Below are positions 1-9,425 of a DNA stretch of 64,000 nucleotides, one piece after another. The position numbers were made by a program, and so were the translations under genes. The stretch spans positions 186,001 to 250,000 of the forward strand of contig NZ_AVFL01000004.1 in NCBI RefSeq assembly GCF_000576635.1, written 5' to 3'. The notes beneath the pieces were generated by a model, which worked only from the letters and a program-made list of their open reading frames with translations, was not told the DNA's origin and ran no database searches. The stretch comes from Skermanella stibiiresistens SB22 (GTDB lineage: Bacteria; Pseudomonadota; Alphaproteobacteria; Azospirillales; Azospirillaceae). Each line of letters begins with the position of its first letter. The first letter of the stretch is position 1.

Positions 1-1
1 C

Positions 2-391
2 CGGGAGGCGGCGAAGCGGATGATCCCGCGGCGCCGCGGCAAGGTGATCAACATCGGTTCGCTGACCAGCGAACTCGCCCGCGCCACCGTCGCCCCCTAC
101 ACCGTCGCCAAGGGCGGCATCAAGATGCTGACGCGCGCCATGACGGCGGAATGGGCCGAGAAGGGAATCCAGGCGAACGCCATCGGCCCGGGCTACATGC
201 TGACCGACATGAACCAGGCCCTTGTCGACAACCCGACCTTCGACGCCTGGGTCAAGGGCCGCACCCCGTCCCGGCGCTGGGGCAAGCCCGAGGAACTGAT
301 CGGGACCGTGGTCTTCCTGGCGTCGCCGGCATCCGACTACGTCAACGGCCAGATCATCTACGTCGATGGTGGCATGCTGGCGGTGCTTTGA
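2..391 (+). CDS. SDR-family oxidoreductase, C-terminal part (gluconate 5-dehydrogenase-like)
   Basis: This is the last 129 codons of a short-chain dehydrogenase; the open frame enters from the left edge, so the 5' end and the NAD(P)-binding Gly motif lie outside the window. Visible family marks are the catalytic Ser region (INIGSLTSE), the active-site YxxxK as YTVAK, the substrate-loop motif AIGPGYMLTDM and the C-terminal VNGQIIYVDGG. The closest functional class is probably gluconate 5-dehydrogenase/IdnO, because an L-idonate 5-dehydrogenase-like gene follows 41 bp downstream and the two would act in sequence on idonate/5-ketogluconate. The substrate is inferred from context only. The SDR family assignment is secure. 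Confidence 0.85.
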   Translation, partial: REAAKRMIPRRRGKVINIGSLTSELARATVAPYTVAKGGIKMLTRAMTAEWAEKGIQANAIGPGYMLTDMNQALVDNPTFDAWVKGRTPSRRWGKPEELIGTVVFLASPASDYVNGQIIYVDGGMLAVL

Positions 392-420
392 AACGCGAAC
401 CGGACCCAAGTTCGGCGACA

Positions 421-426
421 GGAGGA
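421..426 (+). promoter_or_regulatory. Ribosome binding site that fixes the idnD-like start
   Basis: GGAGGA lies 6 nt before the ATG at 433. It selects this ATG over the much longer open frame that begins at 151 inside the preceding SDR gene. Confidence 0.7.
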
Positions 427-432
427 AATTCG

Positions 433-1464
433 ATGCTCGGCGTTGTCATCCACGCTCCGAAAGACCTTAGGGTGGAGGAGATCCCAGCCACTCCCTTGGG
501 ACCGCGCGACGTCCAGGTCCGGATCGCCTCCGGCGGGATCTGCGGTTCCGACCTGCATTACTATCACCATGGCGGCTTCGGCGTGGTCCGGATACGGGAG
601 CCGATGGCGCTCGGTCACGAGATCGCCGGAACGGTCGAGAAGGTCGGCGCCGAGGTGTCGCGGGTGACGGTCGGGCAGCGGGTCGCCGTCAATCCCAGCC
701 GACCCTGCGACGACTGCCGGTATTGCCGGGCCGGACAGCGAAACCAGTGCCTGGACATGCGTTTCATCGGTAGCGCCATGCGCTTTCCCCATGTCCAGGG
801 CGGCTTCCGCCAAGCCCTCGCGGTCGACGAGAGGCAGGCCATTCCGATCGCGCCGGGCATGACCATGGCGGAAGCCGCGATGGCGGAACCGCTGGCCGTC
901 TGCCTGCACGCCGCCAGCCGCGCCGGATCGCTGATGGGCGCCAGGGTGCTGGTGACGGGCTGCGGCCCGATCGGCGCGCTGGCGGTCGTGGCGGCGCGCT
1001 TCGGCGGTGCCGCCGAGATCGTCGTGACCGATGTCAGCGCCTATCCGCTGTCGCTCGCCAGGAGCGTCGGAGCCACCCACGCGATAAACATCGCCGAGGA
1101 CCCGAAGGCTCTGGCGCCCTACGGCCAGGACAAGGGCGGCTTCGACGTGCTGTTCGAGGCTTCGGGCAACGAGGCCGCCCTCCTAGGCGCCCTGGAGGCT
1201 GTCAGGCCCGGCGGGATCGTCGTCCAGCTTGGGCTTGGCGGCGACATGAAGCTCCCCATCAACCTGATCGTGGCGAAGGAGATCCAGCTGCGCGGCACCT
1301 TCCGTTTCGACGGAGAGTTCCAATTGGCCGTCGATCTGATGGGAAGCGGCCTGATCGACGTCAAGCCGCTGGTCAGCCAGACGATCCCGTTCCAGCGGGC
1401 CGTGGAGGCTTTCGAACTGGCCTCCGACCGGTCGCGCGCCATGAAGGTGCAACTCTCGTTCTGA
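433..1464 (+). CDS. idnD: L-idonate 5-dehydrogenase-like zinc alcohol dehydrogenase
   Basis: This 343-aa medium-chain (GroES-like) zinc dehydrogenase has the usual IdnD length. Catalytic zinc ligands are visible as Cys37 and His62-Glu63 (GHE), and the structural zinc lobe as Cys92, Cys95, Cys98 and Cys106. A Rossmann glycine motif GCGPIG sits at 176-181. It would oxidise a polyol or sugar acid with NAD(P)+ in the cytoplasm; L-idonate to 5-ketogluconate is the favoured reaction because of the SDR just upstream. The ATG at 433 is chosen for its Shine-Dalgarno and because the upstream extension has no family similarity. Sorbitol/xylitol dehydrogenase is an alternative. The sugar ABC genes follow after a 118-bp gap that carries its own promoter. 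Confidence 0.85.
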   Translation: MLGVVIHAPKDLRVEEIPATPLGPRDVQVRIASGGICGSDLHYYHHGGFGVVRIREPMALGHEIAGTVEKVGAEVSRVTVGQRVAVNPSRPCDDCRYCRAGQRNQCLDMRFIGSAMRFPHVQGGFRQALAVDERQAIPIAPGMTMAEAAMAEPLAVCLHAASRAGSLMGARVLVTGCGPIGALAVVAARFGGAAEIVVTDVSAYPLSLARSVGATHAINIAEDPKALAPYGQDKGGFDVLFEASGNEAALLGALEAVRPGGIVVQLGLGGDMKLPINLIVAKEIQLRGTFRFDGEFQLAVDLMGSGLIDVKPLVSQTIPFQRAVEAFELASDRSRAMKVQLSF

Positions 1465-1497
1465 CCGGCGCCGTCCGGCGGAGCGCCAGCGCGATGT

Positions 1498-1526
1498 TTG
1501 ACACTGGTAAAATATTACAATATACC
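1498..1526 (+). promoter_or_regulatory. Sigma-70-type promoter of the sugar ABC operon
   Basis: A consensus -35 TTGACA (1498-1503) is followed by a 17-nt spacer and a -10-like TATACC (1521-1526), 56 nt upstream of the solute-binding-protein ATG. The region is AT-rich in a very GC-rich neighbourhood. Confidence 0.65.
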
Positions 1527-1527
1527 A
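1505..1527. promoter_or_regulatory. Inverted repeat overlapping the promoter, candidate operator
   Basis: Arms TGGTA (1505-1509) and TACCA (1523-1527) frame an AT-rich core that contains a second palindrome, GTAA-N4-TTAC (1507-1518). The element fills the -35/-10 spacer and covers the -10, the position expected for a repressor site of the LacI/GntR kind. The regulator is not in the window. Confidence 0.45.
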
Positions 1528-1582
1528 AACCCCAATCAACAGCGGTTCGTCCGCATAACCAAGTCGCCATGGGAGGGTCCGT

Positions 1583-2830
1583 ATGAACCACCATTTCCGT
1601 CACCTGCTGTCGATTTCCACCATCGTGGCAACGGCATTGACCGCTTCGGCCGGTTTCTCCGCCGCGTTCGCGCAGTCGAAGGAGACCTTGACCTTCGCGG
1701 GGGTCACGTTCTCCGAGGCCGGCCGCGGCGACAGGCTCAAGGCCTGGGTCGAGAAGTTCAACAAGAGCCAGGACAAGATCGAAGTCCAGCCGGTGGCCCT
1801 TCCTTTCGCGACGCTCGCCAACACCGTCTTCACCCAGATGGGCGGCGGAGGCGGGCCGGATCTCGTCCGGTTCGACCAGATCGATTTCCACGCCGCCGTC
1901 GCGGCCAACCGGATCCTGCCCTTCGATGGCGAGATCGACGAGGGCGAATACAAGTTCACGGCTCCCGACAAATACATGCATGTCGGGGGCAAGCGGTATG
2001 GCATCGCCTTCGAGATCAGCAACTACGTGCTGCTCTACAACAAGACCCTGCTCAAGGGCGGCAAGCCGCCCGCGACCTTCGACGAGTTCCTGACCGCCGC
2101 CAAGGCCGCCACCGGCAATGGGATCTATGGCTACGCCTATCGCGCGACGATGGCCGAGCGTCCGGGCTTCTGGCAGGACCTGTGCAACTTCGTCTACGGC
2201 TTCGGTGGTCGCTGGAGCGACGACGCGGGCAATCTCACGATCAACAGCCCGAAGGTCGTGGAGGGCGTCGCCGCCTATAAGAAGGTGTACGATCTGGGCG
2301 TCATCCCCAAGGGAACCGACGCGTCGACCTATCGCCGGATGTTCTGGGAGAACAAGCTCGCGATGGAGATCGACAATGGCGGCGTCGCCGGGATCTTCCA
2401 CCAGCAGGCGCCCGACCTTCCCTTCGCCGCGGCGCCGTCACCGTTCCCCACTCCGGCGCAGGGCCTGATCCTGGCGCCGCTGACGGTCAACGCCAACACC
2501 AAGCACAAGGACGCGGCCTTCACCTTCGTCAAATGGGCGCTCCAGCCGGAGAACCAGAAGGACCTGCAGGACCTGCTGGGGGCGAGCAACGTCGCGACCG
2601 CCGTCGAGCGGTCCCCCGAGATTGTCGCCAAGCAGCCCTGGCTGACGGCCTACGACGCCCAGACGCCAAACAGCGTGCCCCAGCTGGTCGCGGGCTTCGA
2701 GATCAAGACGCCGGAAATCCAGCAGGTCATCCTCGAGCAGGTGCTCAAGGTGCTGCAGGGCGGCGCCGATCCCCAGAAGGCCATGGACGACGCGCAGAAG
2801 ATGGTCCAGTCGCGGGTGCTCCGGAAATAA
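1583..2830 (+). CDS. Sugar ABC transporter, extracellular solute-binding protein (family 1)
   Basis: This 415-aa periplasmic binding protein delivers substrate to the permease pair encoded downstream. A Sec signal peptide is clear: basic start, hydrophobic stretch 8-28 and an AFA cleavage site before Gln31. The mature part has the family-1 pattern of a helical lobe with LKAWVEKFNKSQ, the GGGGGPDLVRFD segment and YGIAFEISNYVLLYNK near the hinge, as in MalE/UgpB-type proteins. It is the first gene of a four-gene transporter operon behind the 1498-1526 promoter; GGGAGGG precedes the ATG. The ligand cannot be read from sequence; a sugar or sugar acid is likely given the adjacent dehydrogenases. 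Confidence 0.9.
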   Translation: MNHHFRHLLSISTIVATALTASAGFSAAFAQSKETLTFAGVTFSEAGRGDRLKAWVEKFNKSQDKIEVQPVALPFATLANTVFTQMGGGGGPDLVRFDQIDFHAAVAANRILPFDGEIDEGEYKFTAPDKYMHVGGKRYGIAFEISNYVLLYNKTLLKGGKPPATFDEFLTAAKAATGNGIYGYAYRATMAERPGFWQDLCNFVYGFGGRWSDDAGNLTINSPKVVEGVAAYKKVYDLGVIPKGTDASTYRRMFWENKLAMEIDNGGVAGIFHQQAPDLPFAAAPSPFPTPAQGLILAPLTVNANTKHKDAAFTFVKWALQPENQKDLQDLLGASNVATAVERSPEIVAKQPWLTAYDAQTPNSVPQLVAGFEIKTPEIQQVILEQVLKVLQGGADPQKAMDDAQKMVQSRVLRK

Positions 2831-2888
2831 TCCGGAGCCTTCCGTCCCCACCTCCTTCGTTCTCCGCCCGGCACAAGGATCAGGAGTC

Positions 2889-3806
2889 ATGACAGAATCG
2901 GCGCCCCGGAATGGGCGGCTGGAGGGCAGCCGTTGGACGCCATACATCTACATAGCGCCCATTTCGCTCTATCTCCTGCTGTTCCAGGGTTATCCCCTGA
3001 TCCAGGAACTCATGCTGAGCTTCACCTCGACCTCGCTGCTTTCCCCCCAGGACAGCGAGTATGTCGGGATCCGCAATTACCAGGACCTGATCGACGCCAG
3101 CGACTTCCACGCCACCATCGTGGTCACGGTCGTCTACACCATCGCCTGCGTCGTCCTCTCCATCGGCCTGGGGCTGGCGGCGGCGCTGCTGCTCGACCGG
3201 CCCTTCCTGGGACGCGGCGTGGCCCGGGCGGCGGTGACGATCCCGTGGGCCGCCCCGTCGGTCGCGGTGGCGCTGATCTTCACGTGGATGTTCAACGCGC
3301 AGTACGGCATCTTCAATCACGCGCTGCGGGCGCTGGGGTTCGCCTCCGGCCATGAGAACTGGCTCGACCATCCGGCGCTGGCCCTGCCGGCGATCCTCCT
3401 CACCACCGTCTGGCAGATATTTCCCTTCGCCTCCGTCGTCCTGCTCGCCGCCCTCCAGGGTGTTTCCTCCGAACTGCGCGAGGCGGCGGTGATCGATGGC
3501 GCCGACCGGCTGAGCGTGTTCAAGGCGGTCGTCTGGCCGACGATCCAGCCGTCCGTGGCGCTGCTCTCGCTGTTCATCACCATCTGGTCGCTTCGCCGGT
3601 TCGACTTGATCTGGCTGATGACCCAAGGTGGCCCGATCGGTGCCACCAACACGCTGGTGATCGAACTGTATCGGCAGGGCTTCGTCTACCGCGAGCTTGG
3701 TTTCGCGGCAGCCGTCGGCATGATCGGGCTGACCATCGCCTTGGTCGTTACACTGGTCTATTTCCACATCTCGGCGCGCGCCGAGCGGGCGGGAGGACGG
3801 CGATGA
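2889..3806 (+). CDS. Sugar ABC transporter permease, MalF/UgpA type
   Basis: This 305-aa inner-membrane protein has about six transmembrane segments, the first near residues 18-35 (YIYIAPISLYLLLF). The cytoplasmic EAA loop that docks on the ATPase is visible as ELREAAVIDGADRLSVFKA. It pairs with the next gene to form the heterodimeric channel of a CUT1 importer. It lies 58 bp after the binding-protein gene and its stop overlaps the next start (ATGA). Family placement is secure; the substrate is unknown. Confidence 0.9.
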   Translation: MTESAPRNGRLEGSRWTPYIYIAPISLYLLLFQGYPLIQELMLSFTSTSLLSPQDSEYVGIRNYQDLIDASDFHATIVVTVVYTIACVVLSIGLGLAAALLLDRPFLGRGVARAAVTIPWAAPSVAVALIFTWMFNAQYGIFNHALRALGFASGHENWLDHPALALPAILLTTVWQIFPFASVVLLAALQGVSSELREAAVIDGADRLSVFKAVVWPTIQPSVALLSLFITIWSLRRFDLIWLMTQGGPIGATNTLVIELYRQGFVYRELGFAAAVGMIGLTIALVVTLVYFHISARAERAGGRR

Positions 3807-4636
3807 GATCCACCTTCAACTGGGGGCACGGCCTGCGCCTCCTCGCCATCGTCTCGCTGCTCGCCGCGGCGGCGTTCCCGATCTATTGGATGCTGGTGAC
3901 GTCGCTGACGCCGTCGGCCGATCTGTTCGCCGACACTCCGCACATGCTGCCGGACTTCAGCCGGATCGAGGTCTTCGAGGAGGTCTTCCGCGAGATCCCG
4001 GTCGCGACCTGGCTGGCCAACAGCGCGATCGTCGCCACCGGCACCATGGTGCTGAGCATCGCGCTGGCGATCCTGCCGGCCTATACCCTTTCCCGCTTCC
4101 GGTTCCGGGGCAAGGGTGCGCTGGGCTTCACCCTGTTCGTGACCCAGATGCTGCCCGAAGCCATGCTGGTGGTGCCGCTCTACGCGATCTTCGGCCAGCT
4201 GGCGCTGCTCGACACCCTGACCGGCCTGATCCTCGCCAACACGGCGTTCACCGTGCCGGTGATCACCTGGATCCTGAAAGGCGCCATCGACGGCGTGCCG
4301 ATCGATGTCGAGGAGGCGGCGCGGATCGACGGCTGCTCGCGGATCGACATCGTCCTGTCCGTGGTGATCCCGCTCGTGGCGCCCACCCTCGCGGCGGCCG
4401 GCGTCATCGCCTTCTTCCATGGCTGGAACGAGTACGTCTTCGCCCAAACCCTGGTCAGCAGCCAGAGCTTGCAAACGGCATCGGTCGGCTTGGCCGGGTT
4501 CGTCGGCGAGCTGAGCACGCCCGTGCATTCCGTGATGGCGGTCGGCCTGATCTACACGCTGCCGGCCGTCGCCCTCTACCTCGTTGCCCAACGCTACGTC
4601 GTCGCCGGAATGACCGCCGGCAGTGTCAAAGGCTGA
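3803..4636 (+). CDS. Sugar ABC transporter permease, MalG/UgpE type
   Basis: This 277-aa second permease of the CUT1 importer starts inside the previous stop codon (4-nt ATGA overlap), implying translational coupling and equal stoichiometry. Six membrane segments are predicted, the first at about residues 10-32. The EAA loop reads EEAARIDGCSRIDIVLSVV, followed by a conserved FHGWNEYVFA segment typical of MalG-like proteins. The ATPase gene starts 17 bp after its stop. Confidence 0.9.
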   Translation: MRSTFNWGHGLRLLAIVSLLAAAAFPIYWMLVTSLTPSADLFADTPHMLPDFSRIEVFEEVFREIPVATWLANSAIVATGTMVLSIALAILPAYTLSRFRFRGKGALGFTLFVTQMLPEAMLVVPLYAIFGQLALLDTLTGLILANTAFTVPVITWILKGAIDGVPIDVEEAARIDGCSRIDIVLSVVIPLVAPTLAAAGVIAFFHGWNEYVFAQTLVSSQSLQTASVGLAGFVGELSTPVHSVMAVGLIYTLPAVALYLVAQRYVVAGMTAGSVKG

Positions 4637-4653
4637 CAGCAGGAATTTGCCCA

Positions 4654-5847
<1,194 letters not shown>

Positions 5848-5873
5848 AGACGCGCCGGCCAGTCAAAGACGCC

Positions 5874-6173
5874 TCAATGGGGAATGGTGAAGGTCTGGAT
5901 CCAGGAGATGCCGACCGGGGCGTTCTTGCTGGTGTAGGAGAACGGCTGGCCGACATTGCCGATGAACAGGGTGCCCTCGTAATGGGCGTCCTCGTTCCAG
6001 TTGACGCCGACCAGGGTCAGGATGTTGAGTCCGGAAATCAGGTAGTCGTCCAACTCCGTGACATCGTTCAGCGTCGTGTCTTTTTCCTGCTTGGCGGCGT
6101 AGACCACCAGCCCATTGATGAACGCCGCGATCTCGTTGTCGGCATGGGTGACGGTCAGGGTGACCTTCGCCAT
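5874..6173 (-). CDS. Small beta-rich protein of unknown function
   Basis: This 99-aa protein has no signal peptide and no membrane segment. The residue pattern (short alternating hydrophobic strands, DNEIAAFINGLVVYAA near the N-terminus and a later GLNILTLVGVNWNED) resembles a jelly-roll/galactose-binding-like beta-sandwich repeat, where an NG turn and a D-x-L-x-x-G-x-N-x-L stretch are typical. That resemblance is pattern recognition, not a family hit. A good Shine-Dalgarno (AGGAGTT on the minus strand, 6178-6184) precedes the ATG. It is a single gene convergent with the ABC operon; a palindrome at 6202-6224 sits just upstream. Confidence 0.6.
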   Translation of the reverse strand: MAKVTLTVTHADNEIAAFINGLVVYAAKQEKDTTLNDVTELDDYLISGLNILTLVGVNWNEDAHYEGTLFIGNVGQPFSYTSKNAPVGISWIQTFTIPH

Positions 6174-6201
6174 CGGGAACTCCTGATGATATGACGATGA
6201 G

Positions 6202-6224
6202 AATAATCGGATAGTCCGAGTATT
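6202..6224. promoter_or_regulatory. 23-bp imperfect palindrome upstream of the 99-aa gene
   Basis: Two 10-nt arms, AATAATCGGA (6202-6211) and TCCGAGTATT (6215-6224), match at 9 of 10 positions around a 3-nt spacer. The element lies about 30 bp upstream of the minus-strand start at 6173 in an AT-rich pocket, a likely place for a promoter/operator. A second short hairpin with a TTCG loop follows at 6249-6264. Confidence 0.4.
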
Positions 6225-6369
6225 ATGTTAATTGCGGATGAACGCCATGTTTCGTTCGCGAAACGGCGATCCCACGGCTGGGTCACGCCGCATCCCCTGA
6301 TGTTGTTTGGCCATGGCGTTGTTCGGGAAAGCACCATATTGGGAGGGTGTGACCTGGAGGACGACTGAC

Positions 6370-7398
6370 TTGAGCGCCGATTTCTGGCTGAGTTCCGGCC
6401 ATCACCTGCTCGACCGCACGCCCGAGGGACGGCTGGAGATCACCGACGATTTCCTGCGCGCGTTTCTCGCCCGGCCGGAAATCCACCCGGTCGAGGAATC
6501 CTGCGCCGCGGAATTGGCGCTGCACCGCGCCCTGCTCGCCAATCCCAGGGCGGATGTGACGCCCGAGCGGCTTGCCGGGCTGGCCGATCCCGACGCCCGC
6601 GAGAACTACGGGATCTGGCTCGGCTTCCGCGACATCCTGGTGGCGCGCCCGACGCTGGAGGAGGGCTATCTGGCGCTGATCCGCGGCGGGACGGGCCACG
6701 TGCCACCGCTGTTCATCGAACAGCTGGTCCACCTGATCCTGCGCGGCATGCTCGACGGCTGCGACGATCCGCTGCGGCTTCGCGCCGCCGAACTGCTGTT
6801 CCGGCCGCAGCGCGTCAACCTCCAGGACGGCGGCGTCCTGGTCGCCGACGAGGAGACGGTGGAGCAGCGGTCACGCGACGGCGGCTTCGGCTCGCTCGGG
6901 CGCCTCCTGGCTGAGGCCGGCACGGCGCCGCGCGGCGTCGATCTGGACGTCATGACCAAGGACAACGCCGACGCCTATTGGGAGCGCAGCGACCGCTTCG
7001 ACATGGTGCTGGAGGTCGGCTTCCCGAAGCCCGGACTCGACGCGCTGTGCCGGGTGCTGGAACAATGGGTGCGCCATCTGCTGGATGTCGGCGTCCGCAT
7101 CCATCCGGTCCAGCAAATCAGCGACGAGCGCTGGGTCTGGCATGTCGGTCTGGACGGCGAGGCGACCGCCATCCTCAACGCCCTCTATCACGGCGAGGAG
7201 GTTGACACGGCCCGCATGGCGAGGGTGCTGGCGCTGTTCCGGCTGGAATTCGACGACCCCGCCGTCATGCTGCCACGCGTCGCCGGCCGTCCCGTGTACA
7301 TGGCGATGGCGATGACGCCCGACGGCAAACTCCGCTTGAAACCGCAGAACCTGCTGGTCAATCTCCCCCTTTCGAACGCTGGGGGGAGCTGGAATTGA
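6370..7398 (+). CDS. DUF6352 family protein of the formate dehydrogenase cluster
   Basis: This soluble protein of about 342 aa has no known catalytic motif. The N-terminal DFWLSSGHHLLDR and the internal YGIWLGFRDILVARPTLEEG segment match the DUF6352 family, which I recognise as a recurring neighbour of DUF3305/DUF3306 and formate dehydrogenase genes in proteobacteria. I place the start at TTG 6370 because GGAGG (6356-6360) precedes it and conserved sequence begins there; ATG 6313 in the same frame is the alternative. Its stop overlaps the next start (TTGA at 7395-7398). A role in FDH maturation is inferred only from linkage. Confidence 0.75.
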   Translation: MSADFWLSSGHHLLDRTPEGRLEITDDFLRAFLARPEIHPVEESCAAELALHRALLANPRADVTPERLAGLADPDARENYGIWLGFRDILVARPTLEEGYLALIRGGTGHVPPLFIEQLVHLILRGMLDGCDDPLRLRAAELLFRPQRVNLQDGGVLVADEETVEQRSRDGGFGSLGRLLAEAGTAPRGVDLDVMTKDNADAYWERSDRFDMVLEVGFPKPGLDALCRVLEQWVRHLLDVGVRIHPVQQISDERWVWHVGLDGEATAILNALYHGEEVDTARMARVLALFRLEFDDPAVMLPRVAGRPVYMAMAMTPDGKLRLKPQNLLVNLPLSNAGGSWN

Positions 7399-7970
7399 CC
7401 ACCACGACACGGCGGGAGGAGCGGATGGTGGTCGGCGTCGTCGTCGAGCACCGCAGGATCGACCATCCCTGGCAGTCGCACCGCTGGCAGCCGGTCGCCG
7501 TGCTGCCCGGCGAGCCCGCGGCTCCCGCCTGGACGGTTCTGGGGCAAGGGGGCGAACAGGGCGGCGACTGGGTCCGCTATCTGGCGGGGACGGCGGAACT
7601 GACGCTCTATCCCGGCGAGACCGAGACCTACGCCTATAACCTGGAAAGCCCGGAACCCGCGATCTACGTCATCCTGCGGAAGAGCGACGACATCAGGGGC
7701 ATCCGGCTGCTCGGCGCCACGGTCGATCCCGGCGAGGCCCACGCCCACGCCGACACCGGCGACGATCTGGTCGAGGCGCTGCCGCTGCCCGGAGCCGTCC
7801 GCGACTGGCTGGCGGCCTTCGTCGAGGCCCACCACGTGCCCCGCACCAAATGGAAACGGAAGCGCGACCGCGCCGATCCGGAAGCGATGGCGATCCGCGT
7901 GCCGGGGCAGGGGCCGGGCCATTACGAGGGCGATGGCGAGCACCACGGCGAGGATGGCGATGACGAGTGA
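7395..7970 (+). CDS. DUF3305 family protein of the formate dehydrogenase cluster
   Basis: This protein of up to 191 aa starts on a TTG that overlaps the previous stop. ATG 7425 with GGAGG five nt upstream is a plausible alternative that would remove ten residues. The core VGVVVEHRRIDHPWQSHRW followed by WVRYLAGTAELTLYPGET matches DUF3305. The C-terminus turns basic (RTKWKRKRDR) and ends in a His/Asp/Glu/Gly-rich tail (HYEGDGEHHGEDGDDE) that could bind metal, which is speculation. The next gene starts inside its last codons. The function of the family is unknown; linkage points to FDH assembly. Confidence 0.8.
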   Translation: MTTTTRREERMVVGVVVEHRRIDHPWQSHRWQPVAVLPGEPAAPAWTVLGQGGEQGGDWVRYLAGTAELTLYPGETETYAYNLESPEPAIYVILRKSDDIRGIRLLGATVDPGEAHAHADTGDDLVEALPLPGAVRDWLAAFVEAHHVPRTKWKRKRDRADPEAMAIRVPGQGPGHYEGDGEHHGEDGDDE

Positions 7971-8586
7971 CCGCGAGGAAGGCTTCCTGGGCCGCTGGGC
8001 GCGGCTGAAGCGGCGTGGCGCGGTCGAGGAGACGGCACAGCCGGATCAGGCCCCGGATCAGACCATCGAAGCCGGCCAAGCCGGGGAGGGCGGGGCCACC
8101 GCCGAACTGGAGCCGTTCGACCCGGCCAGTCTGCCCGATCTGGACACCCTGCACGCCGCCAGCGACTACACCGCCTTCCTGAAGCCGAACGTCCCGCGCG
8201 AACTGAAGACCTTGGCGCTGCGGCGAGCCTGGGTGACCGATCCCGCGATCACCAGCTACAAGACGCTGGCGGACTACGACTGGGACTTCAACGCGCCGGG
8301 CTATGGCGCCTTGAGGGTGACGGACGACGTGGTCGATCTGGCGAAGCGCGTCTTCGGCATGATCGAGCCGGAGGAGAAGCCCGCCGCCGAGGCGGACGCG
8401 GAGCCCGAGGCGCCGGTGCCGGATCCCGATGCCGCGGGTGATCCCGAGATCCGGCCCGCCATCGCCGAAGCGCTTCCGGAACCCGCTCTCGGGATGGAGC
8501 CGGTGATCCAGGATGAGCCGGTGGTGGCCGAACCCCAGCCGGCCAAGCGCCGGCGCCATGGCAGAGCGATGCCGACCGTCCCGTGA
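7960..8586 (+). CDS. DUF3306 family protein of the formate dehydrogenase cluster
   Basis: This 208-aa soluble protein carries the DUF3306 core: an N-terminal GFLGRWARLKRR, an acidic Gln/Pro/Ala-rich linker, then LPDLDTLHAASDYTAFL and KTLADYDWDFNAPGYG. The C-terminal third is a low-complexity Pro/Glu/Ala segment ending in basic residues. The ATG at 7960 is preferred over the in-frame ATG 7933 because AGGA lies five nt before it; either way the gene overlaps the end of the DUF3305 gene. Function is unknown; it co-occurs with FDH genes. Confidence 0.8.
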   Translation: MTSDREEGFLGRWARLKRRGAVEETAQPDQAPDQTIEAGQAGEGGATAELEPFDPASLPDLDTLHAASDYTAFLKPNVPRELKTLALRRAWVTDPAITSYKTLADYDWDFNAPGYGALRVTDDVVDLAKRVFGMIEPEEKPAAEADAEPEAPVPDPDAAGDPEIRPAIAEALPEPALGMEPVIQDEPVVAEPQPAKRRRHGRAMPTVP

Positions 8587-8756
8587 CGGTCCGCCGACGC
8601 GCTTGCCGAAGCTGGACAATTTGCGTACATTTAGCTCGCTGTCGCGCGATTGACTTGCCGTGACACATATTGCATCGCGTCATGTTCTTCGGGAGAGCGT
8701 CGAGGAATCGTTGATCTTCGCGCTTTATTCTCAAAAGCAACTGACCGGGTGAAGAG

Positions 8757-9359
8757 TTGAGTACACCAATCGACGAGAGCGACTTGCTTCGGGCGCAGTG
8801 CTACGGCCTGCTAGCCCAACTGTTGGTGGCGCCGCCGTCAAGGGATGTCCTGACGCGGGTGGCCGGGTTGAAGGGCGATGACACGCCGTTCGGCAAGGCC
8901 CTGTCGCGGCTGGCGGAGGTGGCGTCGGAGACCAGCGTGACCGCCGCGGAGCGCGAGCATTTCGCATTGTTCATCGGCGTGGCGCGGGGCGAGCTGGTGC
9001 CCTACGCGTCCTATTACCTGACGGGTTTCCTCAACGAGAAGCCGCTGGCGCGGCTGCGCGCCGAGATGCAGGGCTTGGGCATCGCGCGCCAGGACAATGT
9101 GTCCGAGCCCGAGGATCACATCGCCTCGATCTGCGAGATGATGGCGGGTCTGATCCTGGGCGCCTTCGGAACCCCGGCGGATCTCGCCACCCAGCGCCGG
9201 TTCCATGACCGGCACCTGGAACCCTGGGCGACGCGCTTCTTCGAGGACCTGGAGAAGGCGGCGGCCGCCAATCTCTACCGGCCGGTCGGCGAGATCGGCC
9301 GCCTGTTCCTCGCGATCGAGGCGGAGGCCTTCGCCATGACGGGACCTCCCGCAAGTTGA
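8757..9359 (+). CDS. TorD/DmsD-family molecular chaperone
   Basis: This 200-aa all-helical cytoplasmic chaperone belongs to the TorD/NarJ group that guards molybdoenzyme precursors and their Tat signals until cofactor insertion. Family marks are LLRAQCYGLLAQLL at the N-terminus, VPYASYYLTGFL and the EPEDHIASICEMMAGL motif close to the canonical E-P-x-D-H. The TTG at 8757 is nearly forced: an in-frame stop lies at 8742-8744 and no ATG or GTG precedes the conserved LLRAQ. The client is almost certainly the Tat-targeted formate dehydrogenase alpha subunit encoded downstream. Confidence 0.9.
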   Translation: MSTPIDESDLLRAQCYGLLAQLLVAPPSRDVLTRVAGLKGDDTPFGKALSRLAEVASETSVTAAEREHFALFIGVARGELVPYASYYLTGFLNEKPLARLRAEMQGLGIARQDNVSEPEDHIASICEMMAGLILGAFGTPADLATQRRFHDRHLEPWATRFFEDLEKAAAANLYRPVGEIGRLFLAIEAEAFAMTGPPAS

Positions 9360-9425
9360 ACAAGAGCGCCTAACTAGACGAGATCACAAGAACTTCTCGG
9401 TGATAACAAGAAAAGGAGCACGGGG

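Noticed and set aside
8650-8680. TTGACT as a -35 for the torD-fdh transcript
   Set aside because: No -10-like hexamer lies at 16-18 nt, so it was not listed as a promoter.
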